Translations under genes and position numbers: made by a program
Shown here: positions 8,953 through 17,452 of the stretch, one piece after another
How positions within the stretch are numbered: position 1 is the first letter of the stretch
Layout: each line of letters starts with the position of its first letter
Assembly (NCBI RefSeq): GCF_003550065.1
Contig: NZ_QXDC01000005.1
Location: 62,001-126,000 of the forward strand
DNA from: Hephaestia caeni
GTDB taxonomy: Bacteria > Pseudomonadota > Alphaproteobacteria > Sphingomonadales > Sphingomonadaceae
DNA length: 64,000 nucleotides
Reading direction: 5' to 3'
Notes under the pieces: generated by a model
The model's input: only the letters and a program-made list of their open reading frames with translations
What the model was told of the DNA's origin: nothing
The model's database searches: none

Positions 8953-9366
8953 ATGAAGACGCTTCTCAAGACCGCCATGCTGACGGGTGCCTGCATGATC
9001 GCCGCGCCGGCCCTGGCGCAGACGACCCCGGCCGATCCCGCCGCGCCGCAGCAGACCGATCCGTCGATGCAGGCCGATCCGGCGATGACGCCGCAGGCCG
9101 CCGACCCCGCGCAGGCGCCGCAGACGACCGAAGTAAGCGACGCCGAGGTCGATCAGTTCGCGAGTGCGGCCGTCGAGGTGCAGAAGATCGGCAGCGACAC
9201 CGCCGTCGCCGAGGACGCGAAGCAGGAGAAGATGGCGGCTGCCGTCCAGAGTTCGGGCCTGAGCGCCGAACGCTTCAACCAGATCGCGCAGGCCTCGCAG
9301 GCCGATCCCGCGCTTCAGGCGCGCATCCAGACGGCCGCGCAGAGCAAGATGAAACCGGCCAGCTAA
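8953..9366 (+). CDS. DUF4168-domain secreted protein
   Basis: 137-residue exported protein of unknown function. Signal peptide at residues 1-23 (ending AAPALAQ), then a low-complexity Asp/Pro/Ala/Gln linker with DPAM/ADP-type repeats to about residue 58. The DUF4168-like domain follows (VSDAEVDQFASAAVEVQKI ... QAS...DPALQARI). The ATG at 8953 has GAGGGAGA just upstream, and the signal peptide fixes the start. No operon partner. The 148 bases upstream (8805-8952) show no recognisable regulatory element. Confidence 0.75.
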   Translation: MKTLLKTAMLTGACMIAAPALAQTTPADPAAPQQTDPSMQADPAMTPQAADPAQAPQTTEVSDAEVDQFASAAVEVQKIGSDTAVAEDAKQEKMAAAVQSSGLSAERFNQIAQASQADPALQARIQTAAQSKMKPAS

Positions 9367-9463
9367 CGAACGTAAGCTATCCACGACGTGGCGCGCCGGC
9401 CGATCCCTTTCGGTCGGCGCGTTTCGTATCGACCGACGGCGCCCACGCGCTATAGCGGCGGCG

Positions 9464-9949
9464 ATGATCACCACCGACCGCACCGAATTCCACAATGCCC
9501 TGCCTAACGGCGGCCGCCTGATCGGTCTCGATGTCGGCACCAGGACGATCGGCACCGCCTTGTGCGACGCGGGCTGGAGCTTCGCGAGCCCCGCCGAGCT
9601 GATCCATCGCACCAAATTCCAGAAGGACAAGGTCGCGCTCGCCGCGCTGATCGCCGCGCAGCAGGTGCGCGGAATCGTGATCGGCCTGCCGCTTCACCTC
9701 GACGGCAGCGAAAGCCCGCGCAGCCAATCGACCCGCGCGTTCGCGCGCAACCTCGCCGATCTCGATCTGCCGATCCTGCTGTGGGACGAACGCTGGTCGA
9801 CCCAGGCGGTGACGCGCACGCTGATCGAGCAGGACGCGAGCCGGGCGAAACGCGCCGAACTGGTCGACAAGATGGCCGCCGCCTACATCCTCCAGGGCGC
9901 GATCGACGCGCTGGCGATGATCCCCCCTCCCGCCGATCCGAGTCCCTAA
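9464..9949 (+). CDS. ruvX: Holliday junction resolvase-like nuclease RuvX (YqgF)
   Basis: RNase H-fold putative pre-16S rRNA nuclease/Holliday junction resolvase. 161 residues. Acidic metal-ligand positions are visible in LIGLDVGTRTIGTA (N-terminal Asp), LWDERWST (Asp/Glu) and the C-terminal LVDKMAAAYILQGAIDA helix. The usual GLPLHLDGS family segment is present. The gene stands alone between DUF4168 and an L,D-transpeptidase. Confidence 0.93.
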   Translation: MITTDRTEFHNALPNGGRLIGLDVGTRTIGTALCDAGWSFASPAELIHRTKFQKDKVALAALIAAQQVRGIVIGLPLHLDGSESPRSQSTRAFARNLADLDLPILLWDERWSTQAVTRTLIEQDASRAKRAELVDKMAAAYILQGAIDALAMIPPPADPSP

Positions 9950-10056
9950 CACGGTCCGGGGGCGTCCCACGCTGGAACACGCCAAATCGCGGGCTGGCGA
10001 TAAAGGCCGGGCCCGCATACAATTCCCGTGACCGTTCGATCAGGGGATTTGTTTCG

Positions 10057-10737
10057 ATGTCCAAGCGAACCGCCGCGCACCGCGCCCGTTCCTGGATCAG
10101 GGCCGCGCTCTATCTCGCCGCGCTGGTGGCGCTTCCGCTGCTCGCCTCGCCGGCCAGCGCCGCGGGCGCGACCGCGAAATTCCCGGTCAAGAGCGTGCTC
10201 GGGCTCGACGCCCCGCTCCAGCCCGGCGATTATGTGTGGGATGCAGACGGCATCGCCCCCGGCAAGACCACGATCGTCGTCGATCTCGATGCGGCGCTGA
10301 TCCACGTCTATCGCGCGGGGAACGAAATCGGCCGCTCGTCGATCATCTACGGTTACGACGAAAAGCCGACGCCGACGGGGGTCTATCCGATCCTCCAGAA
10401 AGACATCGACCACGTGTCGAACATCTACAAGGGCGCACCAATGCCCTGGATGCTGCGCCTGACCTGGACCGGGATTTCGATCCACGGCAGCCGTAAAATC
10501 GCCGACGACATCGCCACCCACGGCTGCATCGGCCTGCCCCACGGCTTCGCCAAGATCCTGTTCGACAACGCCAAGCTGGGCGACACCGTGATGGTGACGA
10601 ACAACTGGAGCGGCAACGACGACGCGATCCGCATGGCGGAGGCCGCGCAGCCCGCACCGCAAGCGGCACCGGTGCTCGATTATTCGTTCCCGATCGACAC
10701 GCCGGCCGACGACGCCGCGGTGCTCGCGAGTAGCTGA
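10057..10737 (+). CDS. L,D-transpeptidase (YkuD family), exported
   Basis: Periplasmic enzyme of the family that forms 3-3 peptidoglycan cross-links or attaches proteins to peptidoglycan. 226 residues: basic N-region and hydrophobic signal segment (residues 10-36, ending SPASA), then a YkuD domain. Catalytic residues are His143 in SIHGS and Cys157 in THGCIGLP, the canonical HG...HGC pattern. The start at 10057 is fixed by the signal peptide and by AGGGGA about 9 bases upstream; the frame is open further upstream but that is ruvX shadow. Confidence 0.9.
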   Translation: MSKRTAAHRARSWIRAALYLAALVALPLLASPASAAGATAKFPVKSVLGLDAPLQPGDYVWDADGIAPGKTTIVVDLDAALIHVYRAGNEIGRSSIIYGYDEKPTPTGVYPILQKDIDHVSNIYKGAPMPWMLRLTWTGISIHGSRKIADDIATHGCIGLPHGFAKILFDNAKLGDTVMVTNNWSGNDDAIRMAEAAQPAPQAAPVLDYSFPIDTPADDAAVLASS

Positions 10738-10811
10738 ACCGGCAGCGGCACCGAAGGCTTCCACCGCCGACGCTTGCGCGGTGGCGTCCCGCGCGCTACG
10801 CGGCCACTTTG

Positions 10812-11801
10812 ATGCCAGCATCCGATCATTCGCCGGCCGCCCAGATACCGGGCGGCGCCGTCTTCCCGCACGGCAGCCTCACGGGCATCGCGGGGCTCCA
10901 GCCGCACGAGATCGTGTTCCTTCTCGATGAGGCGGAACAATGGGTCGACTGGAACCGCCGCCACGCCAAGAGCCAGCATCCGCTCGACGGGCTGACGCAG
11001 ATCAATGCCTTCTTCGAGAATTCGACGCGCACGCTGCTGTCGTTCGAGATCGCCGGCAAGCGGCTGGGCGCCGACGTCGTCAACATGCACGCGGCGCAAA
11101 GCTCGGTGAAGAAAGGCGAAACGCTGATCGACACCGCGATGACGTTGAACGCGATGCGCGCCGACGTGATCGTCATCCGCCATGCCAGTTCGGGCGCGGT
11201 GCAACTGATCGCGGACAAGGTCGATTGCCCCGTGCTCAACGCCGGCGACGGCGCGCACGAGCACCCCACCCAGGCGTTGCTCGACGCGCTGACGATCCGG
11301 CGGCGGCGCGGCGGAGTCGCCGGGCAGCGCGTGGTGATCTGCGGCGATCTGCTCCACAGCCGTGTCGCGCGCTCGAACATTCTCGCGCTGACCGCGCTCG
11401 CCGCCGAGGTGCGCGTCTGCGCGCCGACGACACTGATGCCACCCGCGATCGAGCGCATGGGGGTGACGCCCTTCACCGATTTCGATGCGGCGATCGAGGC
11501 GTGCGACGTGGTGATGATGTTGCGGCTCCAGAACGAGCGCATGGCGGGCGCCTACATCCCCTCCACGCGTGAATATCATCTGCGCTACGGGCTCACGCTC
11601 GAGCGGCTGGCGCGCGCCAGGCCCGACGCGCTGGTGATGCACCCCGGCCCGATGAATCGCGGCGTCGAGATCGCGTCGAACGTCGCCGACCATCCCGATC
11701 ATTCGGCGATCACCGAACAGGTCGAAATGGGGGTCGCGGTCCGCATGGCGTGCCTCGACGTGCTGACGCGCCGCGCCCGCGGCGTGGAGGGCTGGGCATG
11801 A
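10812..11801 (+). CDS. pyrB: aspartate carbamoyltransferase, catalytic subunit
   Basis: Second step of pyrimidine synthesis: carbamoyl phosphate + aspartate to carbamoyl-aspartate. 329 residues with the carbamoyl-phosphate loop STRT (71-74, in FFENSTRTLLSFE), HPTQALLD and MHPGPMNRG. A TTG directly precedes the ATG at 10812; I use the ATG. The stop overlaps the start of a dihydroorotase homologue (ATGA). In pseudomonads PyrB forms a dodecamer with an inactive dihydroorotase-like partner, which this gene pair resembles. Confidence 0.96.
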   Translation: MPASDHSPAAQIPGGAVFPHGSLTGIAGLQPHEIVFLLDEAEQWVDWNRRHAKSQHPLDGLTQINAFFENSTRTLLSFEIAGKRLGADVVNMHAAQSSVKKGETLIDTAMTLNAMRADVIVIRHASSGAVQLIADKVDCPVLNAGDGAHEHPTQALLDALTIRRRRGGVAGQRVVICGDLLHSRVARSNILALTALAAEVRVCAPTTLMPPAIERMGVTPFTDFDAAIEACDVVMMLRLQNERMAGAYIPSTREYHLRYGLTLERLARARPDALVMHPGPMNRGVEIASNVADHPDHSAITEQVEMGVAVRMACLDVLTRRARGVEGWA

Positions 11802-13024
11802 AGCGCGCGTTCACCAACGCCCGCCTCGTCTGCCCGACGCGCGGCATCGTTACCGGCACGCTGATCACCGAAGGCGACCGGATCGTCTCGGTGGGGCAGA
11901 CCGGCCTGCCGAGCGACACCGACGTCGTGGAGTGCAAGGGGCTGACGCTGGCGCCCGCAATCGTCGATCTGGGCGTGTTCGCGATCGATCTGCCCGCATT
12001 CCATGCCGGCGGCATCGCACGCGTCGGGCTGATGCCCGATCAGTCGCCGGTGCTCGACGATCCCGGCATCGTCCAGCGCGCCGCGCTGATCGGCAAGCCG
12101 ACCCTGTGGATTCACCCGATCGCCGCGGCGACCAAGGGGCTTGCGGGCACCGACCTCGCCGAAATGGCGATCAACCGGCAGGCGGGCGCGAAGGCGGTCG
12201 CGACCGGGCGCGGCTGGATCGCCGATTCGGGCGTGATGCGCAAAGTGCTGGGCTATGCGCGCGACCTCGGCCTCACGGTGATATCGCACGCCGAGGACGG
12301 CGGACTGACGGGACGTACTGTTGCGACGGCGGGCGAAGCGGCGACCCGGATGGGGCTCGCGTCGGCACCCTCGCTTGCCGAACCGCTGGCGATCGCGCGC
12401 GATCTGATGCTCGCCGAGGAAACCGGCGCGCGGCTGCATGTCCGGCAGGTGACGACCGCGGCGGGGTTCGATCTCATCCGCGCGGCCAAGCGTCGCGGCG
12501 TTGCGGTGACGTGCGGGATCACGCCCGCGCATTTGCTGCTCAGCGATATCGCGATGACCGATTTTCGCAGCTTCGCGCATCTCTCGCCGCCGCTGCGCGG
12601 CGAGGACGATCGTCAGGCCGCGCTTGCCGCGATCGCCGACGGCACGATCGACGTGCTCGCCTCGGGCCACGATCCACGCGGCCCCGAGGAGAAGCGCCTG
12701 CCCTTCGCCGACGCCGCACCGGGCGCGGCCGATGCCGAGCATCTTCTCGCGCTCGCGCTGACTCTGGTCCGCGACGAGCGGCTCACGATCGACCGGCTGT
12801 TCGCGTTGCTTTCCGCCAACCCGGCCAAGGTGCTCGGGGTCGAGGGCGGCACGCTCAGCGAAGGAGCGCCTGCCGATCTCGTCGCCTTCGACGCCGGCGC
12901 GCCGTGGCAGATCGCCACCGAGGCCATGACCGCCAAAACCGGCAACACGCCGTTCGACGGGTTACCGGTTCAGGGCAAGGTACACCGCCTGTTCAAGGGC
13001 GGCACCGAGGTTTTTTCGACCTAG
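11798..13024 (+). CDS. dihydroorotase-like protein lacking metal ligands (pseudo-DHOase, PyrC'/PyrX type)
   Basis: 408-residue member of the dihydroorotase/amidohydrolase fold, translationally coupled to pyrB. The metal-binding DxHxHxR motif that should follow the first beta strand is replaced by DLGVFAI (57-63). TPHHL is TPAHL (about 242-246), and the final TDHAPH motif reads SGHDPR (289-294). One ligand-like His (ISHAED, His164) remains. Catalysis is therefore unlikely. By analogy with Pseudomonas PyrC', I infer a structural role in an aspartate carbamoyltransferase complex. An active dihydroorotase should be encoded elsewhere. Automatic pipelines will probably call it PyrC. Confidence 0.85.
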   Translation: MKRAFTNARLVCPTRGIVTGTLITEGDRIVSVGQTGLPSDTDVVECKGLTLAPAIVDLGVFAIDLPAFHAGGIARVGLMPDQSPVLDDPGIVQRAALIGKPTLWIHPIAAATKGLAGTDLAEMAINRQAGAKAVATGRGWIADSGVMRKVLGYARDLGLTVISHAEDGGLTGRTVATAGEAATRMGLASAPSLAEPLAIARDLMLAEETGARLHVRQVTTAAGFDLIRAAKRRGVAVTCGITPAHLLLSDIAMTDFRSFAHLSPPLRGEDDRQAALAAIADGTIDVLASGHDPRGPEEKRLPFADAAPGAADAEHLLALALTLVRDERLTIDRLFALLSANPAKVLGVEGGTLSEGAPADLVAFDAGAPWQIATEAMTAKTGNTPFDGLPVQGKVHRLFKGGTEVFST

Positions 13025-13044
13025 AGCGATTTCGGGCCGGGAGG

Positions 13045-14340
13045 TTAGCGCGCCGCGAGCTGCTTGCCCGGATCGATCCATTTGGCGACCTGATCGCCGG
13101 CATCCTGCCGCACGAAGCAATGGCCGCCCTTGGCTTTGTAGCGACGGCACAGCCGATCGGCATCGCTCCGCGCGAAGCCGCCGACCGACAGGCGATAGAA
13201 GTCGCCGCCATTGCCGCTGAAATGCATTCCCTGCGGCGTCTGATCGCGGAACGCCGGCAGCACGCGGCGGATGCGGTTCCAGCCGTCGCGCGCAACCGCG
13301 GCGTTCTCGTAGGCGCCAAGCTGGACGACCCAATTGCCCGACGCGAGAGCGAGCGGCGCGGCGGCCTTTCCGGCCACCGGCTTCGCGGCCGACGCCACGC
13401 GCACCGCCTGCGTCGGGATCGGCTGGACGACTTCCTTGCGCGGGCCGAACACCACCGACGCGACGCGGCTGGCGAAGCTCGGCGTCGCCGCCGACGTGGC
13501 AACCGCCACCGTCGCGGCGGGCGCGAGCGCGGGGCCAGGCGCGACGGGCTCGGCCGGTTCAGCCGCCGCCAGCGCGACCGGCGCGACCTCGGCGTTGAGC
13601 GCGAGCGCGACGGGCTGGCCCTGATCGTCCCGAGGCTTGACGCCGAGCAACGCCGCAACCTGATCCGAGGCGCTGCGCGGTGTGGCGAAGGCAGCCCATT
13701 GTTCGATCCGCTTGTCGACCTCGGCGGGCGGCAGATCGACCATCGCGATCGAGCGCGCGGCCTGCCAATTGCCCGCAAGCGCGAACGCGAGCGCGAGATT
13801 CTGGCGCGTCTTGGCCGTCGCTCCGCGCTCACGCGCGGCGGGGACGAGCACCTGAAGCGCCGCCTTGGGATCGCCCGCGAGCGCAAGCGCAAGCCCGCGA
13901 TCGGTGGCGGGGATCACCCCCGCATGATCGTCCAGCGTCGCGCGCGCGGCGGCCCAGTCGCCTTCGGCGGTTTGTGCAAGCGCGAGGCTGAGGGCAACCT
14001 TACCATTGTTCGAATCGAGCGCGAGCGCATCGGTAAATGCTTGCCGCGCCGAGGTAAAACGGCCGTCGGCGAGATACGATTGACCGAGCACCACGCGATA
14101 GCCGGCCTCGCGCGGGGCAAGCGCCACCGCCTTTTCGGCATAATCGACGGCATCGTCGGCGTGGTTGCGGGCAAGCGCGCGATTGGCCTTGTCGATCAGC
14201 TTGGCGGCCTGGCGCGCACCGGCATCGGCATCCCGCGTGCTCGCCGAAGCGACTCCGACGTCATGCCCCGCACAACTGACCATCGTGCCGCCGAACAGCA
14301 GCGCGGAGGCGCCGATGGTCAGCATGATCCGGGTTTTCAT
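13045..14340 (-). CDS. TPR and SPOR-domain exported protein (possible lipoprotein)
   Basis: 431 residues. Hydrophobic N-terminus (MLTIGASALLFGG) followed by MVSC-A, a marginal lipobox, so either a lipoprotein or a periplasmic protein. Tetratricopeptide repeats span about 30-230 (ALARNHADDAVDYAEKAVAL, SARQAFTDALAL), then an Ala/Pro-rich linker. The C-terminal SPOR domain (from NWVVQLGAYENA to about HCFVRQDAG) is of the type that binds denuded septal peptidoglycan. The ATG at 14340 has GGGGGA upstream. It is the third gene of an operon with a ParA-like ATPase and an RHH protein, suggesting an envelope-linked positioning function (inference). Confidence 0.85.
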   Translation of the reverse strand: MKTRIMLTIGASALLFGGTMVSCAGHDVGVASASTRDADAGARQAAKLIDKANRALARNHADDAVDYAEKAVALAPREAGYRVVLGQSYLADGRFTSARQAFTDALALDSNNGKVALSLALAQTAEGDWAAARATLDDHAGVIPATDRGLALALAGDPKAALQVLVPAARERGATAKTRQNLALAFALAGNWQAARSIAMVDLPPAEVDKRIEQWAAFATPRSASDQVAALLGVKPRDDQGQPVALALNAEVAPVALAAAEPAEPVAPGPALAPAATVAVATSAATPSFASRVASVVFGPRKEVVQPIPTQAVRVASAAKPVAGKAAAPLALASGNWVVQLGAYENAAVARDGWNRIRRVLPAFRDQTPQGMHFSGNGGDFYRLSVGGFARSDADRLCRRYKAKGGHCFVRQDAGDQVAKWIDPGKQLAAR

Positions 14341-14366
14341 CAGATTTCCCCCTTCAATCCGTGAGC

Positions 14367-14984
14367 TCAATCGCGGCGCGGCAACTGGCGCACCAGATCC
14401 TCGACCTCGGGCAACGAGCCGAGCAATTGATCGAGCGCCTCGGTGACGAGCACCTGCGCCGAGCGGTTGCACAGCGCACTCGCCAGCCGCAGCCGCAGAT
14501 GGCGATCGGCATCGAGCCGCAGCGTGAACGCGGCCTTGCCCGACGCGTTGCGCCTGACGCGCCCCTTGCCCTTGCCCGAGGTTTCGCGGCCGATCCGCGT
14601 CGCGGTGGCGACCGAGACCGATTTGCGCGGCGTGCGCGCGGGCTGCGGCGCCTCGGCAACCGGCGGCGGCGCTTCGACGGCGACCGGTTCGGCCGGCGCG
14701 GCGCGTTCGGGCGCGGGTGCCTCGATCTCCTCGCGCAGCGCCTCGCGCTGGCGAAGCACGGTGGGCCTCCCGGTGACGGTATCCATCGGCGTCAGCACCG
14801 GCCGGGGCCCGTGATGCGCGGCCGGTTCGTCGGCTGGCCCCATGTCGTTCCAGCCGAGATCCTCGAGCTGGTCGGTCATCGTGCCGAAACCCGACAGGCC
14901 CTGCGGGCGCATCGCCGGGCGCGCTTGCCCCTTGCGTGCGAGCAGGCCGGACGAAAGCGATGCGGTAGGCTTGAGCTGCGCCAT
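14367..14984 (-). CDS. ribbon-helix-helix protein paired with ParA-like ATPase
   Basis: 205 residues. The N-terminal ~140 are low-complexity and Ala/Pro/Glu-rich. The C-terminal ~55 (AAFTLRLDADRHLRLRLAS then SAQVLVTEALDQLLG) match the strand-helix-helix pattern of RHH DNA-binding proteins. It starts 2 bases after the stop of the ParA-type gene, the arrangement seen for ParF-ParG/ParA-type partition pairs. I infer it is the ATPase's DNA-binding or regulatory partner; the long N-terminal extension could bind the ATPase. No enzymatic motif is seen. Confidence 0.7.
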   Translation of the reverse strand: MAQLKPTASLSSGLLARKGQARPAMRPQGLSGFGTMTDQLEDLGWNDMGPADEPAAHHGPRPVLTPMDTVTGRPTVLRQREALREEIEAPAPERAAPAEPVAVEAPPPVAEAPQPARTPRKSVSVATATRIGRETSGKGKGRVRRNASGKAAFTLRLDADRHLRLRLASALCNRSAQVLVTEALDQLLGSLPEVEDLVRQLPRRD

Positions 14985-14986
14985 GA

Positions 14987-15700
14987 TCAGCTCACCACCC
15001 GGCGGCCGAAGCCACCCGCCGTCTGCCGTGGCGCCACGAACCCGTTGGCGCTGGGCGCGCTGAACACCGTGCGGCGGAAATTCTTTTCGAGCCGATCCGA
15101 GATATAGCTCCAGAGCTGGACGATCTCCTGCGCCGACCGGCATTTCTGATCGACCTCCATCACCGTGCGGCCGTCGATCATCGAGGCCGCGAAATCGGTG
15201 CGATGGTGGACGGTGACCGGGGCGACGGTGCCGTGCTGCGACAATGCCACCGCGGCCTCGGAGGTGATCCGCGCCTTGGGCGTCGCGCCGTTGACGACGA
15301 ACAGCAGCGGCTTGCCCGCGCGCTCGCACAGATCGACCGTGGCGCCCACGGCGCGCAGGTCGTGCGGGCTGGGGCGCGTCGGGATCACGATCAGCTCGGC
15401 GACCGCGATCACGCTCTGGATCGCCATCGTGATCGCCGGCGGCGTATCGATCATCGCCAGCTTGAAGCCCTGCTGGCGCAACACCTCGAGATCGGCGGCA
15501 AGCCGCGCGACCGTGGTCTGCGCAAACGCCGGATAATCGGTGTCGCGCTCGTTCCACCAATCCGAGAGCGACCCCTGCGGATCGATATCGATCAAGACCA
15601 CCGGCCCGGCGCCGGCCAATTGAGCCTGCACCGCCAGATGCCCCGAAAGCGTGGTCTTGCCGGACCCGCCCTTCTGCGATGCCATCGCGAGAACCCGCAT
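14987..15700 (-). CDS. ParA/MinD-superfamily ATPase
   Basis: 237-residue deviant-Walker ATPase. Walker A KGGSGKTT lies at residues 10-17 (after MRVLAMASQ) with the signature Lys, and the switch region is VVLIDIDPQGSLSDWW. Such ATPases move or position DNA, proteins or division machinery using ATP-dependent dimerisation. The ATG at 15700 is chosen over upstream in-frame codons because it starts the first beta strand. It is the first gene of parA-like/RHH/SPOR-TPR. It is not the replication-origin parAB pair, since no ParB homologue is adjacent; it is a ParA-like orphan. Confidence 0.88.
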   Translation of the reverse strand: MRVLAMASQKGGSGKTTLSGHLAVQAQLAGAGPVVLIDIDPQGSLSDWWNERDTDYPAFAQTTVARLAADLEVLRQQGFKLAMIDTPPAITMAIQSVIAVAELIVIPTRPSPHDLRAVGATVDLCERAGKPLLFVVNGATPKARITSEAAVALSQHGTVAPVTVHHRTDFAASMIDGRTVMEVDQKCRSAQEIVQLWSYISDRLEKNFRRTVFSAPSANGFVAPRQTAGGFGRRVVS

Positions 15701-16199
15701 TCGCGTCCCCTGAAAATCCTGCTGTTCCTGTGGCGGCGAATGCCACGGGGAACGATAAGAAGCGGTTAACGGGGTGGTTAGCGGGGTTGTCACACGGCAA
15801 ACGGCACCAGCCGCCGCCGCCCCGGGCGTGTTTCATATTGATACAGAACACGCCCGTTTGGGGGTGACAGACCTGCCCGTGAGGCTATGGTCCAACCCAA
15901 GAAGGCGGGGGGAGCCTTCGGGGGCGGCGGGCATCTCAGCCGGGGTCTGCCGCCCCCATCCGGCCGGCAGCACTGTTAGGGGGAATGCTGCCAGTTCCCC
16001 CGCTCGCGCGAGAGGCGACGACAGAACATCCCCGGAATGATCCGGTTCCCGTTGATCGAGGTTAATTCCACCGATACTTAAGATTTGCCGGCCAAAATCG
16101 CGTGCATCCGCCGCACCGCTCGCGAGGGACTCGTTGCACAAGCCTGATTTCCCGCCAATATTCCGCGCGGTTCGTCCGCGCTGCCCGACAGGAGCCGAT
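15701..16199. promoter_or_regulatory. 499-bp divergent intergenic region with two inverted repeats
   Basis: Separates the ParA-like operon (minus) from the SPOR/Sel1 gene (plus), so it must hold both promoters. Visible structure: a perfect 10-bp inverted repeat CGGGCGTGTT (15823-15832) / AACACGCCCG (15847-15856) with a 14-base loop, and GGCAGCA (15966-15972) / TGCTGCC (15986-15992). A TTAACC word on the minus strand near 15764-15769 resembles a CtrA half-site but lacks a correctly spaced partner. No ORF or RNA family is recognised. Confidence 0.45.
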
Positions 16200-17264
16200 A
16201 TGACCCGCCTTCTCGCGCCCGCTTTTGCCGGCATCGCCGGCGTCGTGCTCGCCGCCGCCGCACCGCAGACGGCGCCGACCGCCAACCCGGTGAAAGCAGG
16301 CGTCGATGCCTGGAGCCGGGGCGACGATGCCGCCGCGGTCAAGGCGTGGCGCGACCCCGCCGAACACGGCGACGCCGACGCGCAGTTCAACCTCGGGCAA
16401 GCCTATAAGCTGGGCCGCGGCGTGGCGGCCAATCCGGCCGAGGCGGAGAAATGGTATCGCAAGGCCGCCGAGCAGGGCCATTACCAGGCCGAGGAGAATT
16501 ACGGCCTCACGCTGTTTCAGAACGGCAAGCGCGCCGAGGCCGCGCCGTGGCTCGAAAAAGCGGCGATGCGCGGGGCGCCGCGCGCGCAACTCGTCTACGG
16601 CACGATGCTGTTCAACGGCGACGGCGGGCAGACCAGGGATTGGGTCCGCGCCTATGCGCTGCTGACGCGCGCGTCGGGATCGGGCCTGTCGCAGGCGAGC
16701 GAGACGCTGGCCAAGATGGACGAATATATTCCGAAGGATCAGCGGCAAAAGGGGCTCGAACTCGCGCGGCAATATCAGGTGCAGGCGCAGCGCCCCGCGC
16801 TGCCGCCCGAGGTGCTCGCGTCCAGCAACACCAAGCCCCCGATCCGCACCGTGGCGCTGCCGCCCTCGACCGCCACCGCCACAACGACAGCGCCGCAGCC
16901 CGGCGCGCCATACCCGGTGCCCGGCAGAACCGCGTCGGCGCCCGTTCCCTCCACCCCGGCCCCCGTCGCGACCCCGCAGCCGACACCCGCGCCCGCGCGA
17001 CCCGCGACGGTCCAGCCGCTGCCCAGGCCCGAAGGCAAATGGCGCATCCAGCTCGGCGCGTTCAGCAACGAAGCCAATGCGCGTCGCTTGTGGGGGCGGC
17101 TCCAACCGCGCGTGAGCACGCTCGGCAACCGCCAGTCCTATTTCGTCAAGGCCGGATCGGTGGTGCGGCTGCAAGCCGGCCCGTTCGCGTCTTCAGGCGA
17201 GGCAGCAAGCGCCTGTGCATCGGTCAAGGCCAAGGGCAATGATTGCCTGCCGGTGAGGCCGTAG
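16200..17264 (+). CDS. Sel1-repeat and SPOR-domain exported protein
   Basis: 354 residues. Signal peptide in the first ~20 residues (MTRLLAPAFAGIAGVVLAAA), Sel1-like repeats at about 30-190 (AQFNLGQAYKLGRGVAANP, AEKWYRKAAEQGHYQAEENYG), a Pro/Ala/Thr-rich linker, and a C-terminal SPOR domain (KWRIQLGAFSNEANARRLW). AGGAG sits just upstream of the ATG at 16200. It faces away from an operon that ends in another SPOR protein, so both probably act at the septum or cell wall. SPOR/Sel1 proteins often accompany cell division in alphaproteobacteria. Confidence 0.85.
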   Translation: MTRLLAPAFAGIAGVVLAAAAPQTAPTANPVKAGVDAWSRGDDAAAVKAWRDPAEHGDADAQFNLGQAYKLGRGVAANPAEAEKWYRKAAEQGHYQAEENYGLTLFQNGKRAEAAPWLEKAAMRGAPRAQLVYGTMLFNGDGGQTRDWVRAYALLTRASGSGLSQASETLAKMDEYIPKDQRQKGLELARQYQVQAQRPALPPEVLASSNTKPPIRTVALPPSTATATTTAPQPGAPYPVPGRTASAPVPSTPAPVATPQPTPAPARPATVQPLPRPEGKWRIQLGAFSNEANARRLWGRLQPRVSTLGNRQSYFVKAGSVVRLQAGPFASSGEAASACASVKAKGNDCLPVRP

Positions 17265-17341
17265 AAAGCCGGGGCCGCTTCCACGTAAGTGGAACAAATC
17301 CTAGGCCCCTGAATCTGAAGTTCGCCGCATTGATGTCGTCA

Positions 17342-17418
17342 TCCCGGGCTTGACCCGGGATCCCGCTTTTCTTCGGTCCGTCCGCGCAAGGAAGCGGGAC
17401 CCCGGGTCATGCCCGGGG
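17342..17418. repeat. palindromic repeat between convergent genes
   Basis: Left hairpin TCCCGGG-CTTGA-CCCGGGA (17342-17360) and right hairpin CCCCGGG-TCATG-CCCGGGG (17400-17418), linked by ~40 bases. This is the widespread CCCGGG-type REP-like element. It lies between the convergent SPOR/Sel1 gene and serB, so it may also act as a bidirectional terminator. Confidence 0.75.
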
Positions 17419-17452
17419 TGACGGTGATGACAGGAACTTCGATTCCACCATA

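Noticed and set aside
11932..14364. 810-codon open frame on the plus strand
   Set aside because: It overlaps pseudo-dihydroorotase in another frame and lies antisense to the SPOR/TPR gene. The product is Arg-rich with no domain, a typical GC-rich shadow.
15745..15790. possible CtrA site upstream of the ParA-like gene
   Set aside because: The minus strand has CTAA-N8-TTAACC, wrong spacing and one mismatch; kept only as a half-site remark.
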